NCBI RefSeq assembly: GCF_000721705.1
Contig: NZ_JOJL01000008.1
Location: 62,001-126,000, forward strand
DNA length: 64,000 nt
Origin: Actinoplanes subtropicus
GTDB lineage: Bacteria; Actinomycetota; Actinomycetes; Mycobacteriales; Micromonosporaceae
Reading direction: 5' to 3'
Positions 25,422 through 36,572 of the stretch are shown piece after piece. The notes beneath the pieces were generated by a model. The model did no database searches, was not told where the DNA came from, and saw nothing but the letters and a program-made list of their open reading frames with translations. A program made the translations under genes and the position numbers. Position 1 is the first letter of the stretch; each line of letters opens with the position of its first letter.

Positions 25422-25427
25422 TAGCGT
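25422..25427 (+). promoter_or_regulatory. -10 element for a leaderless transcript
   Basis: TAGCGT ends 6 nt before ATG 25434, placing the predicted transcription start on the start codon. No Shine-Dalgarno sequence is present. Confidence 0.5.
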
Positions 25428-25433
25428 CGGGCC

Positions 25434-26873
25434 ATGTTCGAAGCGCTGCCCGACAAGGGCGTTCCCGGCGACCAGATCCTCGACGAGCTCCGCGAGCTCC
25501 GGCGGGCCGATCTGCCGACGCACGGCGGCCGCCTCTTCGCCTACGTCTACGACCCCGCGCTCGACGGGCTCGACGACCTGGCCCGCGCGGCGCACGCGAT
25601 CTCGGCCCATGTCAACGGGCTCGACCCGACCGCTTTCCCGTCCCTGCTGGCGATGGAAAACGCGTTGGTCGGCGCCGCGGTCACGCTGTTGCGTGGCGGC
25701 CCCGCGGCGGTCGGCAGCGTCACCAGCGGCGGCACCGAGTCGCTGATCCTCGCGGTCAAGGCGGCCCGCGACAGCCGCCCCGACCTGGCCACCCCACGGC
25801 TGGTCATCCCGTCGACCGCCCACGCTGCCTTCGCGAAGGCGGCGCACTACCTGCGGGTCACGCTCGACGTGGTGCCGGTCGGCGCCGATCTGCGCGCCGA
25901 CCCGGCCGGCATGGCCGCCGCCATCACGCCCGAGACCGTGCTGGTCGCCGCCTCGGCGCCGTCCTACGCGCACGGCGTGGTCGACCCGATCCCCGAGATC
26001 GCCGCCGCGGCGGCCGCGCGGGGCGTGCGTTTCCATGTGGACGCGTGCTTCGGCGGCTGGGTGCTGCCGTATCTGAAACGGCTCGGCGCCGACCTGCCCG
26101 AGTTCGACCTGGCCGTGCCCGGCGTCACCAGCATCTCGGTCGACCTGCACAAGTACGCCTACGCCCCGAAGGGCGTCTCCCTGCTGCTGCACCGCGACGA
26201 GGCGCTGCGCCGCCCGCAGTACTTCGCCTACGCCGACTGGCCCGGCTACCCGATGGTCAACCCGGTCATCTCCTCCACCCGCTCCGGCGGCCCGATCGCC
26301 GCGGCCGTGGCCACGCTGCGCAGCGTCGGCGACGCGGGCTACCTCGAGCTGGCCGGGCGCACCCGCGAGGCGGTCGCGGTCCTCGCCGAGGCCGTCGCCG
26401 CCACCGACGGCGTCCGGCTGTTCGCCCCGCCCGAGACGACGGTCGTCTGCCTGGCCGCCGACGTCGACCTCTTTGTGCTGGCCGACGAGTTGGCCACCCG
26501 GGGCTGGCACACCCAGCCGCAGATGGCCTACGGCGACCTGCCCGCCACGATCCACCTCACGGTGACCGCCGCAGTCGCCGCGACCGCCCCCGATTTCGCG
26601 GCCGACCTGGCGGATGCCGTCGCCGCGACGCGCGCTCGCGGGCCGGTCGAGCTCCCCGCGCCCCTGGTCCAGGCGGCCGGCGCCCTCACCCCCGAGATGG
26701 TCACCCCCGAGCTGGTCGCCGGCCTGGCCGCGGGGCTGGGCCTGGGCGGGGGCGACTTCACCCGGATGGCCGCCGTCAACACGCTGCTCAACGTCACCCC
26801 GCCCGCTCTGCGCGAGGCGTTGCTGACCGGGTTCCTCAGCCTGCTGCAGCGTCCCACCGCGGCCACGGAGTAG
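25434..26873 (+). CDS. PLP-dependent group II decarboxylase / sphingosine-phosphate-lyase-like enzyme
   Basis: 479 residues. The fold-type I core is complete: SVTSGGTESLILAVKAAR for cofactor phosphate binding, HVDACFGGW with the PLP-nitrogen Asp, and SVDLHKYAYAPKG with the Schiff-base Lys. The THKYGYAPKG-like loop and the early GxxHVNGLDPTAFPS stretch resemble sphingosine-1-phosphate lyases more than glutamate decarboxylases. The last ~60 residues are an extra helical tail. Bacterial members cleave phosphorylated long-chain bases or decarboxylate amino acids. Its stop codon TAG is also the first three bases of the putative nuoB -10 box. Confidence 0.85.
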   Translation: MFEALPDKGVPGDQILDELRELRRADLPTHGGRLFAYVYDPALDGLDDLARAAHAISAHVNGLDPTAFPSLLAMENALVGAAVTLLRGGPAAVGSVTSGGTESLILAVKAARDSRPDLATPRLVIPSTAHAAFAKAAHYLRVTLDVVPVGADLRADPAGMAAAITPETVLVAASAPSYAHGVVDPIPEIAAAAAARGVRFHVDACFGGWVLPYLKRLGADLPEFDLAVPGVTSISVDLHKYAYAPKGVSLLLHRDEALRRPQYFAYADWPGYPMVNPVISSTRSGGPIAAAVATLRSVGDAGYLELAGRTREAVAVLAEAVAATDGVRLFAPPETTVVCLAADVDLFVLADELATRGWHTQPQMAYGDLPATIHLTVTAAVAATAPDFAADLADAVAATRARGPVELPAPLVQAAGALTPEMVTPELVAGLAAGLGLGGGDFTRMAAVNTLLNVTPPALREALLTGFLSLLQRPTAATE

Positions 26874-26876
26874 GTT
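26871..26876 (+). promoter_or_regulatory. -10 element of nuoB overlapping the upstream stop codon
   Basis: TAGGTT includes the TAG stop of the PLP gene and ends 6 nt before GTG 26883, so the nuo transcript could be leaderless. The -35 region is not recognisable. A similar TAGGAT (27423-27428) made from the nuoB stop precedes nuoC by 6 nt. Confidence 0.45.
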
Positions 26877-26882
26877 GACGTC

Positions 26883-27425
26883 GTGGCCGGTCTGCCAGGA
26901 GTCCTCGGGGAGCCCATCCGGTTCGTGCTGAACTGGGGGCGGCGCTATTCGCTCTGGGTCTTCAACTTCGGGCTCGCGTGCTGCGCGATCGAGTTCATCG
27001 CGTCGAGCATGAGCCGGCACGACTTCATGCGGCTGGGCGTGATCCCGTTCGCGCACGGCCCGCGCCAGGCCGACCTGATGGTGGTCTCCGGCACGGTCAC
27101 CGACAAGATGGCCCCGGCCATCAAGCGGCTCTACGACCAGATGCCCGAGCCGAAATACGTGATCTCGTTCGGTTCCTGTTCGAACTGCGGCGGGCCGTAT
27201 TGGGACTCGTACTCGGTCACCAAGGGCGTCGACCAGCTCATCCCGGTCGACGTCTACGTGCCCGGCTGCCCGCCCCGCCCCGAGGCCCTGCTGCACGGCA
27301 TCCTCCGCCTGCAGGAAAAGATCGCCGCCGAGCAGTCCGGCCCGGGCGGCGTCAACCGCCCCGACCCGCTGACCAACGGACGTGACGCGGCTTCTCTTAC
27401 CGCCCCGTTGATCAGCCGGCCATAG
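26883..27425 (+). CDS. nuoB: NADH-quinone oxidoreductase subunit B
   Basis: 180 residues from GTG. The four ligands of Fe-S cluster N2 are present: the tandem pair in [17 protein letters not shown] and VPGCPPRPE. NuoB links the hydrophilic arm to the quinone site of complex I on the cytoplasmic face. It opens the partial nuo cluster. No nuoA lies upstream; a PLP enzyme gene is there instead. The C-terminal ~35 residues are a variable extension. Similar incomplete second nuo clusters are known from other actinomycetes. Confidence 0.96.
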   Translation: MAGLPGVLGEPIRFVLNWGRRYSLWVFNFGLACCAIEFIASSMSRHDFMRLGVIPFAHGPRQADLMVVSGTVTDKMAPAIKRLYDQMPEPKYVISFGSCSNCGGPYWDSYSVTKGVDQLIPVDVYVPGCPPRPEALLHGILRLQEKIAAEQSGPGGVNRPDPLTNGRDAASLTAPLISRP

Positions 27426-27434
27426 GATGCAGCC

Positions 27435-28025
27435 ATGACTCCCGAAGAGGTCGGCGAGCGCATGGTGGCCCTGCTGGCCGCCGACGACGACGCGGTAGCG
27501 AACAGCGTCTCCGGCGGCGGCGACGGCCACGCCCGCGCGGTCGTCGACGTGCCGGTCGCCCGCTGGTGGGAGGCGATCGGCACGGCGAAGCACAACGGCG
27601 CCCTCGGCTGCGACTTCTTCGACTGGCTGTCCGCGGTCGACGAGCTCGACGAGGGCTTCTCCGTGCTCTGCCACCTCTATTCGACCCGCCGCAAGCACTC
27701 GCTGCTGGTCCGCACGCGGGTCCCGCGCGCGGAGCCGGTCGTCGAGTCCGTGGTGGAGCTGTTCCCGGGTGCCACCTGGCACGAGCGGGAGACGTACGAG
27801 ATGTTCGGCATCACCTTCGCCCGCCACCCCGATCTGAAGCCGTTGCTGCTGCCGCCCGGCTTCGAGGGCCACCCGCTGCGCAAGGAGTTCGTGCTCGCCG
27901 CCCGGGTCGCCAAGGCCTGGCCGGGCGCCAAGGAGCCCGGCGAGTCCGAGTCGGGCGCCGCCAAGCGCGCCCCGATGCGCCCGCCCGGCGTTCCCGCCCC
28001 CGGCGAGTGGGGACCGGAAAAGTGA
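27435..28025 (+). CDS. nuoC: NADH-quinone oxidoreductase subunit C
   Basis: 196 residues. The 30-kDa-subunit signature is seen in WHERETYEMFGITFARHPD, followed by PPGFEGHPLRKEF. It helps dock the hydrophilic arm, normally beside NuoD. Here NuoD is missing: nuoH starts at the overlapping TGATG. The tail after residue 155 is Pro/Ala-rich. TAGGAT ends 6 nt before the ATG, so an internal leaderless transcript is possible as well as readthrough from nuoB. Confidence 0.95.
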   Translation: MTPEEVGERMVALLAADDDAVANSVSGGGDGHARAVVDVPVARWWEAIGTAKHNGALGCDFFDWLSAVDELDEGFSVLCHLYSTRRKHSLLVRTRVPRAEPVVESVVELFPGATWHERETYEMFGITFARHPDLKPLLLPPGFEGHPLRKEFVLAARVAKAWPGAKEPGESESGAAKRAPMRPPGVPAPGEWGPEK

Positions 28026-28984
28026 TGCCGGTCTGGCTCGAGCTCGTCATCCGCGTGGTCGCCGTCGTCGTCGGCTTCCTCGTGCTCCCGCTGCTCGTCG
28101 GCCAGGCCGAGCACAAGGTCATGGCGCACATGCAGGGCCGCCTCGGCCCGATGTACGCGGGTGCCTACCACGGCTGGGCGCAGCTGGTCGCCGACGGCGT
28201 GAAGTTCGTGCAAAAGGAGGACATCACCCCCCGCGACGCCGACCGTGGTGTCTTCCGGCTCGCGCCGATCGTCGCGCTCTTCCCGTACCTCCTGATCTTG
28301 TTGGCCATCCCGCTCGGACCCGGCGGCCTGGTCGCCCAGCCCTTGGACATCGGTCTGTTCTTCGTCCTCGCCGTTCTCGGCGTGGGCGTGCTGGCCGTGC
28401 TGATGTCGGCGTGGGCGAGCGGCAACAAGTACAGCCTGCTCGGCGGCCTGCGCGGCGCCGCCCAGCTGCTCGGCTACGAGCTTCCCCTGGTGCTGGCGGC
28501 CGCGAGCGTCGCGATGGCGGCCGGCACGCTCAGCCTGCCGGGCATCGTCGAGGCGTGGAAGCCCTGGTGGCTGCTCTGGCAGGCGCCCGCCGCGATCATC
28601 TTCTTCGTGGCCGGCCTGGCCGAGATCCGCCGCCCGCCGTTCGACATGCCGATCGCCGACTCCGAGCTGGTCTTCGGCTATCTGACCGAGTACACCGGCC
28701 TGCGCTTCGCCTTCTTCCTGCTCGCCGAGTACGTCGGCATCATCGTGATCGCCGCCCTCACCACGGTCCTGTTCCTGGGCGGCTGGCACGGCCCGTTCGC
28801 CGCCCACCTCGGCTGGCTGTGGACCCTCGTCAAGATCTTCGCGCTGTCCTTCGTGATCATCTGGTTCCGGGTCGCCTACCCCCGCCTGCGCGAAGACCAA
28901 CTCCAGCGCCTCTGCTGGCTCGTCCTCGTCCCGGTGGCGCTGGCCCAGCTGATCCTCACCGCGGCGGTCAAGCTCGCGATGTGA
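28025..28984 (+). CDS. nuoH: NADH-quinone oxidoreductase subunit H
   Basis: 319 residues with about eight membrane helices. Conserved loops: EHKVMAHMQGRLGPMYAG, ADGVKFVQKEDITP and EIRRPPFDMPIADSELVFGY followed by TEYTG, which form the quinone-chamber entrance. ATG 28025 overlaps the nuoC stop. The gene ends head-on against the Uma2 gene, whose stop codon begins at the very next base, so the nuo transcript probably ends or is interfered with here. Confidence 0.96.
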   Translation: MPVWLELVIRVVAVVVGFLVLPLLVGQAEHKVMAHMQGRLGPMYAGAYHGWAQLVADGVKFVQKEDITPRDADRGVFRLAPIVALFPYLLILLAIPLGPGGLVAQPLDIGLFFVLAVLGVGVLAVLMSAWASGNKYSLLGGLRGAAQLLGYELPLVLAAASVAMAAGTLSLPGIVEAWKPWWLLWQAPAAIIFFVAGLAEIRRPPFDMPIADSELVFGYLTEYTGLRFAFFLLAEYVGIIVIAALTTVLFLGGWHGPFAAHLGWLWTLVKIFALSFVIIWFRVAYPRLREDQLQRLCWLVLVPVALAQLILTAAVKLAM

Positions 28985-29554
28985 TCAGAGGTACCGCGGC
29001 GTGATCCGCTTGATCGGAAGGTTGATCTCCCAGGGCTCCGCCGTGACGATCTGCTCCTGGAACGTCCCGGACGATCGGTAGAGCTCGTGCTCCGGGTCGA
29101 TCTTGTAGGTGTGCACGGTCAGGCCGTCGCCCGTCTCGATCCGCCAGTAGAAGGGGATGCCGGCGGCGGCATACAGCGCGGGCTTGGTGATGCGGTCCAT
29201 GCTTAGCGAGCTGGGCGAAACGATCTCGACGGCGAGGACGACCTCGTGCGGAGCGTAGAGCCGGGAGCGGCGCTGCGCGGCCTGCTCCGTGGCGACCAGG
29301 ACGTCGGGGATGAACGTCCGGCGCGGGTTGATCCGGATCTCGACGCTTTGCGTGACCTGGAACTCGGCCGGGCAGGATTCCTCGAGGGCGACCATGAGGC
29401 GCCCGGCGACTATTTGGTGGATGTCCGTGGGGGAGGGGGACACGAGGAGCACTCCATCGAGCAGCTCGCGGCGCACGCCGTCTTCAGGGAAAGAGTCAAG
29501 ATCATCTACGGTCCAGCCGTCTGCGGGCGGCAGGCCGCTCATCGCAGCGGTCAT
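28985..29554 (-). CDS. Uma2-family (DUF820) PD-(D/E)XK nuclease-fold protein
   Basis: 189 residues from ATG 29554, with GGAGG six bases upstream. The family core is recognised by the early Tyr/Asp-rich [29 protein letters not shown] with the metal-binding Asp, and [12 protein letters not shown] with the E-x-V of the restriction-endonuclease fold. Uma2 proteins are abundant in actinomycetes and cyanobacteria, often in many copies, and their biological role is unclear. It is inserted antisense between nuoH and nuoI and splits the nuo cluster, which points to a later arrival. nuoI-N then need their own promoter. Confidence 0.9.
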   Translation of the reverse strand: MTAAMSGLPPADGWTVDDLDSFPEDGVRRELLDGVLLVSPSPTDIHQIVAGRLMVALEESCPAEFQVTQSVEIRINPRRTFIPDVLVATEQAAQRRSRLYAPHEVVLAVEIVSPSSLSMDRITKPALYAAAGIPFYWRIETGDGLTVHTYKIDPEHELYRSSGTFQEQIVTAEPWEINLPIKRITPRYL

Positions 29555-29660
29555 GCGGGGCCTCCAGGTTCGGGGTGGCTCACCCATGACTCACCGTACC
29601 GGAAGATCCGAATGGGGGTGTGCTCGCGTCCGAACGGGCGACGGGGCAGGATATGCGTTT

Positions 29661-30347
29661 GTGACTGATGACGGGGAGCGGGGCACGCCTGGCAAGGGGC
29701 TCGTGCAGGGGCTTGCCGTCACGCTCAAGACGATGACCAGGCGGTCGACCACCCGGCAATACCCGGATGTCGAGCCCGAGCTTCCACCGCGCAGCCGCGG
29801 CGTGATCGCGCTGCTCGAGGAGAACTGCACGGTCTGCATGCTGTGCGCCCGCGAGTGCCCCGACTGGTGCATCTACATCGACTCGCACAAGGAAGAGGTC
29901 ATCGTCCCGGGCGCCGCGCGGGCCCGTCAGCGCAACGTGCTCGACCGCTTCGACATCGACTTCGCTCTCTGCATGTACTGCGGCATCTGCATCGAGGTCT
30001 GCCCGTTCGACGCGCTGCACTGGACCCCCGAGTTCGAGTATGCGGAGACCGACGTCCTCGATCTGCTGCACGACAAGAACCGGCTGGGTGAGTGGATGCG
30101 CACGGTGCCGCCGCCGCCGGCGCACGACGTGCTCGGCGAACCTTCCAAGGAGGAGGCGTCAGCCACGCGGAAGGCTTCGGGTCCGGGGGCGGCAAAGCAA
30201 GCCCGAGCGAACGTACGCCGTCCACCTTCCACAACCGCGGAGCGGCCGCCCCGGGCTGAGCAAAAACCGGGCGAACCCGCCGTGGACGCTCCTCAAGCCC
30301 CACCGGGGATCGACTCGGAGACCGAGCCCCCGGAGCCGGAGAAGTGA
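29661..30347 (+). CDS. nuoI: NADH-quinone oxidoreductase subunit I
   Basis: 228 residues from GTG 29661; GTG 29703 is an alternative. Two 4Fe-4S ferredoxin motifs carry all eight cysteines: [15 protein letters not shown] and [12 protein letters not shown]. NuoI passes electrons from the NADH arm toward N2. GLAVTLKTM and [14 protein letters not shown] match the actinobacterial N-terminus. An unusual ~80-residue Pro/Ala/Glu tail follows the ferredoxin core. Since the Uma2 gene blocks cotranscription with nuoH, a promoter is expected in 29555-29660; GATATG at 29650-29655 is a weak -10 candidate. Confidence 0.95.
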   Translation: MTDDGERGTPGKGLVQGLAVTLKTMTRRSTTRQYPDVEPELPPRSRGVIALLEENCTVCMLCARECPDWCIYIDSHKEEVIVPGAARARQRNVLDRFDIDFALCMYCGICIEVCPFDALHWTPEFEYAETDVLDLLHDKNRLGEWMRTVPPPPAHDVLGEPSKEEASATRKASGPGAAKQARANVRRPPSTTAERPPRAEQKPGEPAVDAPQAPPGIDSETEPPEPEK

Positions 30348-31252
30348 CCGTCGCGGACGCGCTGCTGCTGGCTCTCGGTCTGATCGCGGTCGGCTCCGGC
30401 GCGCTCGTCGTGACCAGCGCCCAGCTGGTCCGGGCCGGCTTCTACCTGGTGGTGAGCCTGGGCGCGGTCGCCGGCCTGTATCTGGTGATGGGCGCCGAGT
30501 TGGTCGCCTGGGTGCAGGTCCTGGTCTACGTCGGCGCCGTCGTCGTGCTCCTGCTCTTCGCCGTGATGCTGACCCGCGCCCCGATCGGCCCGTCCCGCGA
30601 CCTGGACCGCTCGGCCCTGCCCGCCGCCGTCATCGGCGCCGGGGTCGGCCTCGGACTGGCCGCGCTGCTGGCCGATTCGTTCCGCTGGACCAGGTTCGAG
30701 CTGCCGCCGACCGGCAGCGCCCAGCGGGTCGGCGCCCAGGTCTTCGGCGCCTGGGTGCTGCCGTTCGAGGTGCTCTCGATCCTGCTGCTGGCCGCCCTGG
30801 TCGGCGCGATCGTGCTGTCCCGCCCCGACCTCGGCGCCCGTCCCGACCCGGAGGCGGCGGCCGTCCCGGTCGGGCCGCCACACGACCCGGTCGACGAGTC
30901 CGCCGAGGTGGTCGCCCGCCTCGATCGGATCGCCGCGCGCCAGGCCGACGCCCAGGCCCGGGTCCGCCAGGCCCACGCCGACAAGGTGGCCGCCGAGAAC
31001 CGCGCCGCCGCGGCGACCGTCGTCGAGGCCGATCCCGAGGACGAGGTCGATCCCCTCCGGCAGCAGGCCCACGACATCATCTTCGGCGCCCAGCGGGCCC
31101 GTCCCAAGGTCGGCGAAATGGCCCCGGAATCCGGGACAACCCCGGCCCGTGATCAGGACGTCATTGAGGGTGAGAGCTACCTCGTCGACGACAGCAAGAT
31201 GTTGCCCGGCCGCCCGGCGTTGCCGGGCCCGGAGAAGCAGGAGGAGGAGTGA
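30344..31252 (+). CDS. nuoJ: NADH-quinone oxidoreductase subunit J
   Basis: 302 residues; the GTG overlaps the nuoI stop. Five membrane helices occupy the first ~165 residues, including the conserved [20 protein letters not shown] and [15 protein letters not shown]. The long C-terminal ~135 residues are hydrophilic, charged and partly coiled-coil-like ([20 protein letters not shown]), far longer than E. coli NuoJ (184 residues). Such extensions also occur in other actinobacterial NuoJ. It forms part of the proton-pumping membrane arm. Confidence 0.95.
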   Translation: MTVADALLLALGLIAVGSGALVVTSAQLVRAGFYLVVSLGAVAGLYLVMGAELVAWVQVLVYVGAVVVLLLFAVMLTRAPIGPSRDLDRSALPAAVIGAGVGLGLAALLADSFRWTRFELPPTGSAQRVGAQVFGAWVLPFEVLSILLLAALVGAIVLSRPDLGARPDPEAAAVPVGPPHDPVDESAEVVARLDRIAARQADAQARVRQAHADKVAAENRAAAATVVEADPEDEVDPLRQQAHDIIFGAQRARPKVGEMAPESGTTPARDQDVIEGESYLVDDSKMLPGRPALPGPEKQEEE

Positions 31253-31643
31253 TGCACGCCGTCATCCCGTACGTCATCGCCGCCCTGCTCTTCGGCCTGG
31301 GCGTCTACGGCGTGCTCCGCCGGCGTAACGCGATCCTCGTGCTGATGGCCGTCGAGCTCATGCTCAACGCGGTCAACCTGATCCTGGTCGCCGCCGACGC
31401 CACGGTGAAGAACACGCTCACCGGCGTGCAGCCCGAGGCGTGGGCGCACCCGGTGCCCGAGCCGCGCGCCGGGGCCGTCTTCGCGCTGTTCGTGATCGTG
31501 CTGGCCGCCGCCGAGGTGGGCGTCGGCCTGGCGATCGTCCTTCAGTATTACCGCCTTCGCCGGGCCGTCGTGCTCGACGAGGTGGCCCTGCACGCGCACG
31601 ACCACGAGACGGACCACGAGACCGAGACCGAGCGGGTGGCCGG

Positions 31644-31647
<4 letters not shown>
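31252..31647 (+). CDS. nuoK: NADH-quinone oxidoreductase subunit K
   Basis: 131 residues from ATG 31252, just after a GGAGGAGG ribosome-binding site and overlapping the nuoJ stop. Three membrane helices. Both functionally important glutamates are kept, in VLMAVELMLNAVNL and VLAAAEVGVGLAI. The C-terminus is a His/Glu/Asp-rich extension (HAHDHETDHETETER) that looks metal-binding. It is an MrpC-like part of the membrane arm. Confidence 0.95.
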
Positions 31648-33536
<1,889 letters not shown>

Positions 33537-33554
<18 letters not shown>

Positions 33555-33625
33555 CCGCCGACCGCGCGACGTTCGGGCCGCCTCGTGACCGCCGACCGGT
33601 GATGTTCGGAGCCGCCTCGTGACCG
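33537..33625. repeat. Triplicated nuoL-nuoM junction motif
   Basis: A ~27-nt motif reading TTCGGAGCCGCCTCGTGACC or close variants occurs at 33537, 33572 and 33605. The first copy contains the nuoL stop, the last contains the nuoM GTG, and the middle one carries an out-of-frame decoy GTG at 33585. It opens a 64-nt gap in a locus where neighbours otherwise overlap. Confidence 0.8.
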
Positions 33626-35124
33626 TCTACCAGGTGATGCTCGTCGCGACGCTGGCCCTGCCGGCCCTCGGCGCGGCCGCGCTGGCGCTGCTCCCGGCCC
33701 GGGCCGACCGGCCGGCCCGGCTGCTCGCCACCGCCGTCGCCGCGGTGACCCTCGTGCCGATCGTCGTGCTGGCCTTCGCCCACCACGCGACCTGGGTGGC
33801 CGACACGCCGGAGAGCTCGGCGATCCGGCCGTGGGCCGAGGTGAAGTGGTCCTGGGTGCCCGCCCTGCATCTCGACTTCCATCTCGGCGTCGACGGCGTG
33901 TCCTACCCGCTGGTGGCGCTCACCGGCCTGCTGACGCTGCTCTGCTGCGCGTACACGATCTGGAGGGTCCCGGAGGGTGGCTCCGCCCGTACCCTCCTCG
34001 CCCTGCTCCTGGTCTTGGAAGCCGGCATCCTCGGCACCTTCCTCGCCCTCGACCTGGTGTTGTTCTTCCTGTTCTTCGAGGTCGTGCTGCTCCCGATGTA
34101 CGCGGTGATCGCCGGCTGGGGCGGCGACCAGCGACGCGCGGCGGCCCGCAAGTTCGTGCTGTACACGCTGTTCGGCTCGGTCCTGCTGCTGCTCGGCGTC
34201 TTCACCGTCGCCGACAAGGCGGGCACCGGCGACCTGGTCACCCTCACCGGCGGCCACGGCCTCAGCCGCGGCACGCAGTATGCGGCGTTCGCCCTGTTCG
34301 CCGTGGCGTTCGCGGTGAAGGCCCCGCTCTGGCCCCTGCACACGTGGCTCCCCGACGCGCACACCCAGGCCCCCACGGTCGGCTCGGTGATCCTCGCCGG
34401 GGTGCTGCTGAAGATGGGCACCTACGGCCTGATCCGGGTCGGCGTCGGCGTCGCCCCGCTCGGCGCGCACTGGGCCGCCCCGGTGCTCGGCATCCTGGCC
34501 GCCGCCGCGATCCTGGCCGGCGCCCTGATCTGCCTGCGGCAGACCGAGCTGAAACGGCTGATCGCCTACTCCAGCGTCGGGCACATGGGGTTCGTGCTGC
34601 TCGGCATCGCCACGCTCACCGCCACCGGCATCCAGGCCGCGCTGCTCGGCAACGTGGCGCACGGGCTGATCACCGGCCTGCTGTTCTTCCTGGCCGGCGC
34701 GATCAAGGACAGGGCGCACACCGGCGAGCTCGCCGAGCTCGGCGGCCTGCGGGAGACCGCGCCCCGGCTGGCCGGCGTGCTCGGCTTCGCGGCGATCGCC
34801 TCGCTCGGGCTGCCCGGGCTGGCCGGGTTCTGGGGTGAGGCGTTCGCGGTGGTCGCCGCCGTCCGGCGCGGCGGCGGGCTGTGGATGACGCTCGCCGTGC
34901 TGGCGGCGATCGGCGGGGCGCTGACCGCGGCGTACTTCCTCCGGCTGCTGCGCAAGGTGACGCACGGGCCGGCCGCCACGCCGGTGCCGGCCGGGATCGC
35001 CGGCGCCGAGTGGTTCGCCTGGGCGCCGCTGGTCGCGCTCACCCTCGCGGTCGGCCTGGTGCCCGCGCTGGTGCTGGTCGCCACCGAGGCGCCGGTGCTC
35101 GCGCTGACGGGAGCGTTCCGATGA
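33619..35124 (+). CDS. nuoM: NADH-quinone oxidoreductase subunit M
   Basis: 501 residues from GTG. Antiporter-like subunit with about 14 helices. Seen: FLFFEVVLLPMYAVIAGWGG with the conserved Glu, APLWPLHTWLPDAHTQAPT, and KRLIAYSSVGHMGFVLLG with the conserved Lys. It pumps protons in the membrane arm beside NuoL and NuoN. Its stop overlaps nuoN. Confidence 0.96.
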   Translation: MTVYQVMLVATLALPALGAAALALLPARADRPARLLATAVAAVTLVPIVVLAFAHHATWVADTPESSAIRPWAEVKWSWVPALHLDFHLGVDGVSYPLVALTGLLTLLCCAYTIWRVPEGGSARTLLALLLVLEAGILGTFLALDLVLFFLFFEVVLLPMYAVIAGWGGDQRRAAARKFVLYTLFGSVLLLLGVFTVADKAGTGDLVTLTGGHGLSRGTQYAAFALFAVAFAVKAPLWPLHTWLPDAHTQAPTVGSVILAGVLLKMGTYGLIRVGVGVAPLGAHWAAPVLGILAAAAILAGALICLRQTELKRLIAYSSVGHMGFVLLGIATLTATGIQAALLGNVAHGLITGLLFFLAGAIKDRAHTGELAELGGLRETAPRLAGVLGFAAIASLGLPGLAGFWGEAFAVVAAVRRGGGLWMTLAVLAAIGGALTAAYFLRLLRKVTHGPAATPVPAGIAGAEWFAWAPLVALTLAVGLVPALVLVATEAPVLALTGAFR

Positions 35125-36572
35125 CGATCGACCAGGTCACCATCCTGCCGCTGTACGCCGCGTCCGGCACCGCGATCCTCGTCCTGCTGGCCGACCTGCT
35201 GGTCGCTCGGCGAGCGGTCACCTTCGGCACGCTGGCGCTGGGCGGGCTGGCCACCGCGATCTGCGCGATCGTGGTGGGCGACTCGCGGCCGCCGACGTTC
35301 TGCGCCGGCGCCGAGTGCTCGTGGCTGCCCGGCCCGGTCGCGGTGGTCACCGCCGTGCTTTTCGCCGGCCTGACCGTCGGCGTGCTCGCGCTCTCGGTGC
35401 CGGCGCTGCGCCTGGGCACCGCGCCGGCCGGCGAGTTCTGCTTCCTGCTGGCCTCCTCGATGACCGGCGGGGTGGTGATCGGCTACGCCGGCGACCTGAT
35501 CTCGCTGATCGTCGGCCTCGAGACGCTGACCCTGCCGCTGTACATCCTGGTCGGCCTCCGCCGCTTCGCGCCCCGCGAGCGCGTCTCCACCGCCGGCGCC
35601 TCGGCGTCCATCACGTTCTTCCTGATCAGCGTCATCTCCACGGCGGTGGCGCTGCTGGGCGCCGCGCTCAACTACGCCGCCACCGGCGCCCTGCACTACG
35701 GCCACCTGATCGCCGGCTTCGGCCCGATGTACTCGCTCGCGCAAGTCGGCGTGACGCTGCTGGTGATCGGCTTCGCCTTCAAAGTCGCGGCCGTCCCGCT
35801 GCACGCGTGGGCGCCCCCGACGTACGAGGGCGCGCCGCTCCCGGTCGCCGCCTACCTGTCGACCGCCTCCAAGCTGGGCGGGGTGCTGGCCCTGGCCGCG
35901 ATCGTGTCCCGGCTGGACGCCACCGCGATCACCGCCGCCCTGGCCGTCCTGACCATGACCGTGGGCAACCTGGTCGCCCTGCGACAGCAGCGCATGGTCC
36001 GCCTGCTGGCCTGGTCATCGATCGCCCAGGCCGGCTACGTGCTGGCGGCCCTGGCCCTGGGCGGCCCCGGCGTGCGGCCGGCGATCGTCTACGCGGTCTT
36101 CTTCATGATCCTGGAGTTCATCGCCTTCGCGACCGTGGTGGCACTGCGCCCGGTCGCGTCCGACGGCGGCGACATGCGCGCCTACCGGGGCGCGGGCCGC
36201 AGCTCCCCGTGGCTGGGCGCCGCCCTGGTGCTGGCCTTCGCCGGCCTGGCCGGTCTGCCGCCCGGCCTGGCCGGCCTGTTCGCCAAGGTAACCGTGGTCG
36301 GCGCCCTGATCGACGGCGGCTGGGGCTGGCTGGCCGGCGTGGTAGCCCTCAACGCGGTGATCGGCCTGGCCTACTACGTGCGGGCCACGGCCAACCTGTA
36401 CGCCGCCCCACCCAAGCCCGGCATCCAGATCGTCGACCCCGACCTGCTGGAGCGCGCCACCCACCCCCGCCTGCCGGTCTCCCGCCCGGTCGCCGCCGCC
36501 CTGATCGCCGCCACGACGGCGGCGGTGGTGCTCGGCTTCGCCCCCCAGCTGCTCTTCGACGCGCTCAGCTAG
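35121..36572 (+). CDS. nuoN: NADH-quinone oxidoreductase subunit N
   Basis: 483 residues from ATG 35121, overlapping the nuoM stop. Antiporter-like subunit; IVGLETLTLPLYILVG holds the conserved Glu, FKVAAVPLHAWAPPTYEGAP the pump Lys and His, and VRLLAWSSIAQAGYVL the later Lys region. It is the last gene of the cluster and is followed directly by a tandem repeat array in place of an obvious terminator. Confidence 0.96.
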   Translation: MTIDQVTILPLYAASGTAILVLLADLLVARRAVTFGTLALGGLATAICAIVVGDSRPPTFCAGAECSWLPGPVAVVTAVLFAGLTVGVLALSVPALRLGTAPAGEFCFLLASSMTGGVVIGYAGDLISLIVGLETLTLPLYILVGLRRFAPRERVSTAGASASITFFLISVISTAVALLGAALNYAATGALHYGHLIAGFGPMYSLAQVGVTLLVIGFAFKVAAVPLHAWAPPTYEGAPLPVAAYLSTASKLGGVLALAAIVSRLDATAITAALAVLTMTVGNLVALRQQRMVRLLAWSSIAQAGYVLAALALGGPGVRPAIVYAVFFMILEFIAFATVVALRPVASDGGDMRAYRGAGRSSPWLGAALVLAFAGLAGLPPGLAGLFAKVTVVGALIDGGWGWLAGVVALNAVIGLAYYVRATANLYAAPPKPGIQIVDPDLLERATHPRLPVSRPVAAALIAATTAAVVLGFAPQLLFDALS

